DNA from: Campylobacteraceae bacterium
GTDB lineage: Bacteria > Campylobacterota > Campylobacteria > Campylobacterales > Sulfurovaceae
Length of the DNA: 7,145 nt
Assembly: GCA_026985655.1 (NCBI GenBank)
Contig: JALSQB010000214.1
Span: forward strand, 1-7,145
Reading direction: 5' to 3'
Shown here: in pieces, positions 1 through 5,332 of the stretch
Layout: each line of letters begins with the position of its first letter
How positions within the stretch are numbered: the stretch's first letter is position 1
Notes under the pieces: model-generated
What the model saw: the letters and a program-made list of their open reading frames with translations, nothing else
What the model was told of the DNA's origin: nothing
Database searches by the model: none
Position numbers and translations under genes: made by a program

Positions 1-28
1 TTGTTCCATCTTAGCTATAACCTTTAAA
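1..28. repeat. Left copy of an imperfect 28-bp direct repeat flanking the ATPase gene
   Basis: Bases 1-28 match 1367-1394 at 24 of 28 positions: ttgttccatc is identical, ctataa is identical, tttaaa is identical, and the differences are at offsets 11, 13, 14 and 21. Similarity stops on the high-coordinate side at base 28. The low-coordinate side is cut by the window edge, so the true length is unknown. Read on the minus strand, it encodes LKVIAKMEQ in a frame shifted relative to the ATPase end. Confidence 0.5.
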
Positions 29-46
29 GATAAATTGGAAGTAAGT

Positions 47-1267
47 TTATCTAAACTTCCCTAATTGACTAACAGCCACCATAAAATGAGGTATAAAGTT
101 TAATGTCGTTTCATTAAATACTTTTTTCCCCAATTGATTGAAACTTAAAACATACCCCTCTTTAGGTTTATAGTTTTCTAAAAAATAATGATAAGATTTT
201 GAAATTTTTATGGCACTTAAATTTGATTTAACCTCAATAGGCATAACATCATCTATAATAAAATCTACCTCTGCTCCATTTTTAGTCCGATAATATTTTA
301 ACTCTCTTTCTACTAACTCCCTAAAGACAAAATTTTCCAACATCGCTCCTTTGTCACCTCGATTACTTAAAGGTAAAAAGTTTTTAATAATAACATTTCG
401 TAAACCCAAATCAAAAAAGAAAAACTCGGGATTTTTGACAATTTCTAACTGTTTATTGGTAAAAAATGGGGTAATGGCTTTGGTTAAAAATGCCTTTTCA
501 AAAATGCTCAAATACTCTTTTAATTGCACTGTATTTACCCCCACTAATTTAGCAAGTTCACTATAGACCACTACGTTTCCTATCTGCAAAGAGAGTGCTT
601 TTAGTAGCCGATACATCTTTGCTTCATCAGCTATTTTGGCTATCTCTTTAATGTCTCGAAGTAGATAAATACTAAGAAGATTTTTTAAAACCTCCTCTTT
701 CTCTTCGTTTGTCTTGCTTAAAATAACACGTGGATAGCCCCCATAGGTTAAATACTCTTCCAAATAGAGATTGATTCGATTGACCAAAAATGTTGAAATA
801 TTTTCATCAGCGTTAAGATAGAGTTGATACAGATTTTCATCTTTTACCCGAAGAAACTCTCCAAAAGAGAAAGAGTAAAGATTAAAAACAAAGATACGCC
901 CTGCTAAATATTTTATGGCATTAATAGAGAGTTCCATCGCTGATGAACCAGAGATAAATATCTTTTTCTTTGTGGTATCATAAATATATTTTAGATGTTT
1001 TCCACCCATTTTAGCATATTGAAACTCATCTATAAAAATATGCTCATAAGGCTCAATATAGAGTGCAATAAAGCTCTTAATATCTTCTTCAAATAAGAGT
1101 TTAAGCTCTATATCTTCAAAAGTTAAAAAAATAGGATTATCCACACGTTTATAAAACTCTTTAAGCAGTGTTGTCTTTCCCACCTGTCTTGGTCCAAAAA
1201 TAGCAATTATCTCAGGACTTTCAAGATACTTCTCTAATTTTAATTCTAAATCTCTTTTATAATACAT
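47..1267 (-). CDS. AAA+ ATPase with DUF4143 nuclease-like C-terminus (COG1373)
   Basis: This is a soluble ATP-binding protein of the COG1373 family. The biochemical role of the family is largely unknown. I use the ATG at 1267 (406 aa); a GTG at 1276 would add three residues but lies inside a palindrome, and neither start has a clear ribosome binding site. Counting from the ATG, the protein shows a Walker A motif GPRQVGKTT near residues 25-33, a Walker B IFIDEFQ near 77-83, a sensor-like ISGSSAMEL near 105-113 and the family motif GGYPR near 176-180. A winged-helix-like section lies around 220-265. The DUF4143 region ends in GAEVDFI (331-337) and PIEVKSN (343-349), a PD-(D/E)XK-like D...ExK arrangement. 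The gene is monocistronic here, more AT-rich than its neighbours (12 G/C in bases 181-240 against 25 in bases 1441-1500 by hand count), and flanked by a direct repeat, all of which hint at transfer. The last residues (GKFR, stop at 47-49) may result from a frameshift. The family call is secure; the cellular role is not. Confidence 0.9.
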   Translation of the reverse strand: MYYKRDLELKLEKYLESPEIIAIFGPRQVGKTTLLKEFYKRVDNPIFLTFEDIELKLLFEEDIKSFIALYIEPYEHIFIDEFQYAKMGGKHLKYIYDTTKKKIFISGSSAMELSINAIKYLAGRIFVFNLYSFSFGEFLRVKDENLYQLYLNADENISTFLVNRINLYLEEYLTYGGYPRVILSKTNEEKEEVLKNLLSIYLLRDIKEIAKIADEAKMYRLLKALSLQIGNVVVYSELAKLVGVNTVQLKEYLSIFEKAFLTKAITPFFTNKQLEIVKNPEFFFFDLGLRNVIIKNFLPLSNRGDKGAMLENFVFRELVERELKYYRTKNGAEVDFIIDDVMPIEVKSNLSAIKISKSYHYFLENYKPKEGYVLSFNQLGKKVFNETTLNFIPHFMVAVSQLGKFR

Positions 1268-1269
1268 TT

Positions 1270-1312
1270 TAACCACGCTATTTTAAATTTATTTTTTATT
1301 ATAGCGTGGTTA
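1270..1312 (-). promoter_or_regulatory. 12-bp inverted repeat around a TATAAT box (putative operator/promoter)
   Basis: Perfect 12-nt arms TAACCACGCTAT (1270-1281) and ATAGCGTGGTTA (1301-1312) are separated by 19 nt of nearly pure A/T. On the minus strand a TATAAT (1298-1303) straddles the inner edge of the upstream arm, and the downstream arm stops 2 nt before the ATG of the DUF4143 ATPase. No good -35 hexamer is seen. The position fits an operator embedded in the promoter. The lack of a U-run and the long A/T loop argue against a terminator for the upstream permease operon. The operator role is inferred. Confidence 0.55.
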
Positions 1313-1396
1313 TATTGATTTTAGATTATCTCTCTTAAAGTGAGGAATCGCTTTTAAATCGGTGAGTTGTTCCATCGTGTCTATAAGCTTTAAACC
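1310..1396 (-). pseudogene. Short orphan gene tail between permease and ATPase
   Basis: Directly after the permease stop codon, and in the same frame, an open stretch of 28 codons runs to a TAA at 1310-1312. It reads GLKLIDTMEQ followed by LTDLKAIPHFKR and ends in NLKSI. An ATG at 1375 would give a 21-residue peptide, but no well-spaced ribosome binding site precedes it. The first ten codons match, at DNA and peptide level, a stretch at the window start just past the DUF4143 ATPase (LKVIAKMEQ against LKLIDTMEQ). I read it as the remnant of a gene end, possibly the C-terminus of a lost paralogue of that ATPase. It could also be chance open frame. Confidence 0.3.
1367..1394. repeat. Right copy of the imperfect 28-bp direct repeat
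   Basis: This is the partner of bases 1-28 (24/28 identical), lying 3-30 nt past the permease stop codon on the minus strand. The two copies enclose the whole DUF4143 ATPase gene with its promoter. The divergence and the coding character of the copies make a simple target-site duplication unlikely. A duplicated gene tail or old homologous exchange fits better. Confidence 0.5.
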
Positions 1397-2512
1397 TTAA
1401 GCCCCACAACAACTCCCCTCAGTTTTTCTAAAATAAGGCTTCACTAAATACCAAAGTACAAAGCCCCAAAGTACAACAGAAGCGACCATAGCAAACAGTC
1501 CTGCTTTTTCGCCCATCTCTACTAAGCTTTTAGGGTCAATGTTCGTAGCCGAAAAAATATAGTCAAGCCCTAAGCCAAAAACAATACTCCCAATAACAAT
1601 AGAACCCAAGTAGATGTAAAGAGAACGTGTTCCTAACATCTTTTTAACTACCCCAATGGTTACCGTATTGGTCGCGGGTCCTGCTGAAAGAAAAACAAAG
1701 GCTGCTCCTGCTGAAACGCCTCCTAGCATTAACCCTGCTGCGATGGGAAGTGAGGCTGTGGCACACACGTACATAGGAACAGCAATAATGATGGCAATCA
1801 CATAAGAAAGCCAAGCGTAATTGACCAAAATTTCACTCAAATTTGAAGGAATTGCTACCGTAATCAATGCCCCAATAATTAAACCCCAAAAGAGAGGTTT
1901 GGCAATGTCAGCTAAAAGTGTTCCAAAGGCGTAGTTAAAAACACGCATAAAAAAAGGCTCTTTGTGGGTGCTACTGCTAGCACAACAAGAGGTTTCAGAA
2001 GCACAAAAACTGCTTCGCTCTGCTTTACTTGGTGTGGCTGAAAAAGTTGTTGAAAATTTTGTGGTCGAGGCGTGGACAGACACAGAGGTCGCCCCTACAT
2101 CTTTGTCAAAAAGGTTGGTTAAAATCCCTGCTACCATGGCGATTATCATAGAAGTTATGGCTCGGTAGAGGGTAAAAACCCACCCAAAGATTCCGTAAGT
2201 CGCCATAATGGAATCTACCCCAGTAATGGGTGTAGAGATGAGAAAAGAGAGCGTTGCTCCTTTAGATGCACCTGATTTTTTAATGCTTGTTGCCAAAGGA
2301 ATTACCCCACAAGAGCAAACAGGCAGAGGAATACCAAAAATGGTAGATTTAATCACCGACCAAATGTTCTCTTTTCCTAAATGTTTCGTCACCAATGTTT
2401 CAGGTACTATCTCATGCATAACGCCTGCAAAAATGAGACCAAACAAAATGTAGATTGCCATGTCGTTGCTTAAGTCAATAAGGGCTGAGAAAAAAAGTGT
2501 TAAGTATTCCAT
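1397..2512 (-). CDS. COG0701 permease, SO_0444-like putative Cu/Zn efflux transporter
   Basis: This 371-aa inner-membrane permease belongs to the COG0701 (DUF318/ArsP-like) family, whose members export metals, metalloids or organoarsenicals. Two hydrophobic halves of about four helices each (roughly residues 5-135 and 195-360) flank a polar loop. The first half carries IPLPVCSCGVIPLA (61-74) with the C66-S-C68 pair, then GASKGATLSFLISTP. The second half carries YVCATASLPIAAGLM (C250) and FLSAGPATNT. The central loop (136-188) has C170, C176 and C177, and the protein ends in SCCGA (C368, C369), so there are several probable thiol metal ligands. The CSC motif, the GVDSI segment and the Cys-rich loop resemble the SO_0444 Cu/Zn efflux group, which I recall rather than tested; arsenic or another thiophilic metal remains possible. 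The ATG at 2512 has an AAAGGAA site (2518-2524) with 5-nt spacing. It lies 18 nt after apaH and is probably the last gene of that operon. Confidence 0.85.
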   Translation of the reverse strand: MEYLTLFFSALIDLSNDMAIYILFGLIFAGVMHEIVPETLVTKHLGKENIWSVIKSTIFGIPLPVCSCGVIPLATSIKKSGASKGATLSFLISTPITGVDSIMATYGIFGWVFTLYRAITSMIIAMVAGILTNLFDKDVGATSVSVHASTTKFSTTFSATPSKAERSSFCASETSCCASSSTHKEPFFMRVFNYAFGTLLADIAKPLFWGLIIGALITVAIPSNLSEILVNYAWLSYVIAIIIAVPMYVCATASLPIAAGLMLGGVSAGAAFVFLSAGPATNTVTIGVVKKMLGTRSLYIYLGSIVIGSIVFGLGLDYIFSATNIDPKSLVEMGEKAGLFAMVASVVLWGFVLWYLVKPYFRKTEGSCCGA

Positions 2513-2530
2513 AAAAATTCCTTTAACTAA

Positions 2531-3364
2531 CTATACAATCTCTTGCTTAGACTCACATTGAACTTGTACAATAATTGGCTCTTTACTATCTAGCCGTGCA
2601 ACAGTCAATGCCCTACCCCACAAACAGCCTGTGTCCAGTGCCAAGACATTAGAGTCTTGATAATAACCCAAGGTACTCCAATGTCCAAAGACTATTTTTA
2701 GACTTGTAGAACGTCTTGTAGGACAAGCAAACCAAGGCTTTAGCCCTTTTTTTGAGACTTTATATTCCGTAGGTTTTCCCTTTTGTTTAAAATCTAATCG
2801 TCCATCATCTTCACAAAAACGCATAGCAGTAAATGAGCTTAAGATGTATTTTTCAATGTCCAAAGAGGAGGCTTTGGCATTGAACTTGTTGGAACTTTTT
2901 TTAAACATATGTTTCAGCCACGATTTGTAGTTTCGTCCTTGAAGCTTTTTCTCAATTCGTGAGGCGTGGGTTCGTGCCATGCCAAAGTCAAATTGTGGCG
3001 AAATCCCTGCATGAGCCATGCAGTAGCCTAAGGTAAAGTCCCAATGAAAAAAGGGTTGATGCCGTAGCCAATGAATGAGTTCAGAAGCATTGGGTGCATC
3101 TAAAATTGGCTGTATGGTTTCGTTAGACTTTTTTACTCCTGCATACGCTGCGATGAGTGCTACGTCATGGTTGCCTAAAACAACTTTAATAGAATCTTTA
3201 ATGGAATACAAATAATTAAGTGTCTCTAAGGACTTGTCACCACGGTTTACCAAGTCTCCTGCCACCCAAAGTTCATCTTTTTTAGGGTCAAAGTTTATCT
3301 TTTTTAATAATGCTTGAAATGAATCAAAACACCCCTGTATGTCGCCTACTGCCCAAACTGCCAT
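2531..3364 (-). CDS. apaH: Symmetrical bis(5'-nucleosyl)-tetraphosphatase (Ap4A hydrolase)
   Basis: ApaH hydrolyses diadenosine tetraphosphate symmetrically to two ADP in the cytoplasm. It also removes Np4 caps from RNA 5' ends in Escherichia coli. The 277-aa length is usual for the family. The calcineurin-type metallophosphatase signature is complete: GDIQGC (7-12), GDLVNRGD (36-43) and GNHD (64-67). Downstream come MAHAGISP (116-123), with the metal-ligand His, and FGHWSTLGY (226-234), followed by LDTGCLWG (243-250), which is diagnostic for ApaH over general PP2A-like phosphatases. The ATG at 3364 directly abuts the stop codon of the DNA glycosylase gene (TAAATG), with an AGGA about 7 nt upstream inside that gene, so translation is probably coupled. 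The next gene is the permease, 18 nt on. No oddities are seen in the motifs. Confidence 0.95.
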   Translation of the reverse strand: MAVWAVGDIQGCFDSFQALLKKINFDPKKDELWVAGDLVNRGDKSLETLNYLYSIKDSIKVVLGNHDVALIAAYAGVKKSNETIQPILDAPNASELIHWLRHQPFFHWDFTLGYCMAHAGISPQFDFGMARTHASRIEKKLQGRNYKSWLKHMFKKSSNKFNAKASSLDIEKYILSSFTAMRFCEDDGRLDFKQKGKPTEYKVSKKGLKPWFACPTRRSTSLKIVFGHWSTLGYYQDSNVLALDTGCLWGRALTVARLDSKEPIIVQVQCESKQEIV

Positions 3365-3847
3365 TTATAATCCTAGTAAATATTTATAGTTTTCAAGTTT
3401 TTGCTCGAATGACATCTTAGCATAAGCAGATGAGGGAGAAGGTAAATAGACCGTTGCTATTTCCAAATAATCAAAATGCGTTTTAAAAAGTTTTTCAGAA
3501 AGCCGTCCTGTAAAGGCGACTTTCTCTATGCTTGGGTGTTCTTCTAAAAATTCAGCTATGTTATTGACCTCTATCGCTTCAAGTGAGCTATCTAATGAGT
3601 TCTCTCGCTCACAATGTTGCACCATATCCCAAAGGGCGAGTTTTGCCTCTTTTAGTAGCCATATCTTTTGGTCATTATTATTAATAGGGTAGCCTGTTAA
3701 AGCCGATAGAATCTTCCAAAACTGATTGCGTGGGTGTGCATAGTAAAAGCTCTTTTCAAAAGATTGAATGCTTGGGAATGAACCTAAAATTAGGGTTTTA
3801 GCGTTTTTAAACACTATGGGATTGAAAGAATATTCTTGATTACTCAT
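3365..3847 (-). CDS. Hypoxanthine/deoxyinosine DNA glycosylase (UDG superfamily family 6)
   Basis: This 160-aa protein looks like the family-6 (HDG) branch of the uracil-DNA glycosylase superfamily, which removes hypoxanthine arising from adenine deamination and has little uracil activity. The motif 1 region reads LILGSFPSIQS (19-29), in place of the GQDPY or GMNPG forms of other UDG families. It is followed by YYAHPRNQFWKIL (35-47). Asn41 in PRNQFW is the likely counterpart of the asparagine reported as critical in the methanogen enzyme. Motif 2 reads YLPSPSSAYA (134-143), and the short acidic loop WDMVQHCERENSLDSS (73-88) matches the family style. The start at 3847 overlaps the stop of the upstream ATPase by one base (TAATG), with a GAGGGA site about 5-7 nt before it, and the stop abuts the apaH start. 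The fold assignment is strong; substrate preference is inferred from family. Confidence 0.85.
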   Translation of the reverse strand: MSNQEYSFNPIVFKNAKTLILGSFPSIQSFEKSFYYAHPRNQFWKILSALTGYPINNNDQKIWLLKEAKLALWDMVQHCERENSLDSSLEAIEVNNIAEFLEEHPSIEKVAFTGRLSEKLFKTHFDYLEIATVYLPSPSSAYAKMSFEQKLENYKYLLGL

Positions 3848-5163
3848 TAAAATCCCTCAATATCTTCAAGCGATAAAAGCCGATATTCAACATCATAAGT
3901 TTTGTATTTTTCAAGTAACTTCACAGACTTTTTAACCAATTCTTCATAATTTAACCTTTTTTTAGAAAGTTTGACTTCACACAGTAAAATCTTTTTATCT
4001 ATCTCATCAATAGCCACAATGTCTATCTCGTTTTGATTGCCACGCTCCCAATAGTTCCCAATGCTTGTGTATATCTGCTTCTCTTTTAGAAGCTCTATAA
4101 AAAGTTTTTCTAAAAATTTACCTTTAAAAGTAGAAAAATCTCGTGCTATAATTGACTTTAAACGCTCATAACTTTCAGCCTCAACAAGTGAACTATATTT
4201 ATAGATAAAACGAAACCAAAACGCTAAAAAGTTATCAACTATCTCATACTTTTGAACTTTCGCATTTACTTTTGCACCCATAGGTTTAATGCTTTTTATG
4301 ATGCTATAATCAGACTCCAAACGGTTTAAATGACCTGAAATATTTTTTTCTAAAATGGATTCTATCTCTGTTTTAGAAGTTTTAGAGGAGGCAATCAGAC
4401 TCAAAATAGAGAAGTAAGTACCATACTCTTTTCCAAACTCCTCTATCAGCCTATTTTTACCCTCATCTAAAAAGAGTGAGTTTTGTTTGACGATTTCATC
4501 TATCATGCTCTGTTCATCTAAACTCTCATAAAGCACAAAAAGTTCAATGTATTTAGCCACGCCCCCTGTTAAAACATAAAAGTCCAATAAGTTTTTAGGC
4601 GTGTAGCTATGGTAATCTTGGAGTATCTCTTTAAGTACCGACAACTTCAATGGTTTAAGGTCAATCTTGAAATCAGCACGTCCAAAGAGTGGCTCTTTTT
4701 TATCTTCATAAATCTTTTTCATAAGCGAATAGACCGAACCACAAGCAATAAAATGTATTTTACTCTCATTTTTATGTAAATCCCAAAGTTTTTGAATGGA
4801 GGAGTAGATGCTACTGTTTATTTTATAAAACTCTTGAAACTCATCAATAATAATGGTAAAAGTTTGCGTTTTCCCCAACTCCAAAAGATACTCAAAAAGT
4901 ACTTCAAACTTTTTAATCTCTCCAACTATTTTAATATCAAGTTTACTACTTATCTCTTGGCTAAACTCTTCACAAAGTAAAGCCTCATTTTTTTTAGCAA
5001 CAAAAAAGTAAAGTGTTTGGTGAGAGGAAAAAGGCTGTAAAACCAAAGTCGTTTTCCCCACACGCCTACGACCAATAAGCATGGTCATAATAGCTTGTTT
5101 CTCTTTGAGCTTATCGGCTCGTTTTAAAATACCAAGCTCATCTTCACGATTGTAAAACTTCAT
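3847..5163 (-). CDS. AAA+ ATPase with DUF234 nuclease-like C-terminus (COG1672, archaeal-type)
   Basis: This 438-aa ATPase belongs to the archaeal-type (COG1672/DUF234) group, whose physiological role is unknown. The N-terminus begins with the typical FYNREDEL (3-10). Walker A is GRRRVGKTT (31-39), Walker B is TIIIDEFQ (103-110), and the strand FIACGS (138-143) carries the sensor position. EPLFGRADFKIDLKPL (157-172) is the family motif after it. A helical/winged-helix part follows (about 190-310), where TGGVAKYIE (199-207) is typical. The DUF234 end has NEIDIVAID (378-386) and LCEVKLSK (394-401), an intact PD-(D/E)XK-like D381...E396-x-K398 arrangement suggesting a nuclease fold. The ATG at 5163 has an AAAGG about 8 nt upstream within a repeat-rich promoter. 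The stop overlaps the DNA glycosylase start, so this gene heads the four-gene operon. Unlike the DUF4143 protein downstream, it appears full length. Confidence 0.9.
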   Translation of the reverse strand: MKFYNREDELGILKRADKLKEKQAIMTMLIGRRRVGKTTLVLQPFSSHQTLYFFVAKKNEALLCEEFSQEISSKLDIKIVGEIKKFEVLFEYLLELGKTQTFTIIIDEFQEFYKINSSIYSSIQKLWDLHKNESKIHFIACGSVYSLMKKIYEDKKEPLFGRADFKIDLKPLKLSVLKEILQDYHSYTPKNLLDFYVLTGGVAKYIELFVLYESLDEQSMIDEIVKQNSLFLDEGKNRLIEEFGKEYGTYFSILSLIASSKTSKTEIESILEKNISGHLNRLESDYSIIKSIKPMGAKVNAKVQKYEIVDNFLAFWFRFIYKYSSLVEAESYERLKSIIARDFSTFKGKFLEKLFIELLKEKQIYTSIGNYWERGNQNEIDIVAIDEIDKKILLCEVKLSKKRLNYEELVKKSVKLLEKYKTYDVEYRLLSLEDIEGF

Positions 5164-5168
5164 TATGG

Positions 5169-5201
5169 TAACCTTTGTTATTATAACTTGGGTTATTATA
5201 A
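5169..5201 (-). promoter_or_regulatory. Promoter with nested dyad and 15-nt-spaced TATAAT repeats
   Basis: Two copies of GTTATTATAA (plus strand 5177-5186 and 5192-5201) lie exactly 15 nt apart, so the minus strand has two TATAAT boxes (5180-5185, 5195-5200). The inner box is also the centre of a 27-nt dyad, 5169-5195, with outer arms TAACC/GGTTA and inner arms GTTAT/ATAAC. Ten of 13 pairs match. The dyad ends 5 nt before the ATG of the DUF234 ATPase. With the outer box as -10, the transcript would still include the AAAGG site; with the inner box the leader would be only about 10 nt. Either way the dyad covers the promoter, as an operator would. Confidence 0.55.
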
Positions 5202-5332
5202 TATGTTTTTGCTTTAAAATACTTTTTGTTTATTTAGAACCTTATAGCCGAATTTAAATCCGTAAGGGGTGATTGCCATCGTTCTTATTGCTATCGTCCT
5301 AAAAAGCACTATTGTAATTCACAATCTACACA
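5202..5332. other. Intergenic gap with a 15-nt tandem repeat and only doubtful short frames
   Basis: This gap separates mlaF from the DUF234 ATPase promoter. It holds a two-unit tandem repeat, ATTGCCATCGT (5272-5282) and ATTGCTATCGT (5287-5297), with a 15-nt period and 12/15 identity. On the minus strand it reads through as an open stretch whose last part, from an ATG at 5279 to a TAA at 5214-5216, is MAITPYGFKFGYK plus eight more residues. No ribosome binding site supports it. A near-palindrome ATTGTGAATTACAAT (5311-5325, minus strand) followed 5 nt later by TTTTT could be a weak, A/T-only mlaF terminator. I assign no gene here. Confidence 0.4.

Noticed and set aside
351..566. Plus-strand open frame of 71 codons inside the DUF4143 ATPase gene
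   Set aside because: It is Lys- and Leu-rich antisense to conserved ATPase sequence, with no motif of its own.
1274..1276. GTG as start of the DUF4143 ATPase
   Set aside because: It would add only three residues, sits in the palindrome arm and has no better ribosome binding site than the ATG at 1267, whose MYYKRDLE start suits the family.
1270..1312. Rho-independent terminator for the permease operon
   Set aside because: The loop is 19 nt, no U-run follows the second arm on the minus strand, and the arm runs into the next start codon.
1..1394. Insertion sequence with target-site duplication around the ATPase
   Set aside because: The flanking repeats differ at 4 of 28 positions, there is no transposase, and no terminal inverted repeats frame the gene.
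1962..2453. Open frames on the plus strand opposite the permease gene
   Set aside because: They mirror the permease codons, lack ribosome binding sites and recognisable motifs, and the permease on the other strand is certain.
1397..2512. ArsP organoarsenical exporter
   Set aside because: The cysteine-rich loop and CC tail and the absence of ars genes fit the SO_0444-like branch better, although arsenic cannot be excluded.
4792..4980. Plus-strand open frame of 62 codons inside the DUF234 ATPase gene
   Set aside because: It lies antisense to the Walker B region and has low-complexity composition with no supporting start signal.
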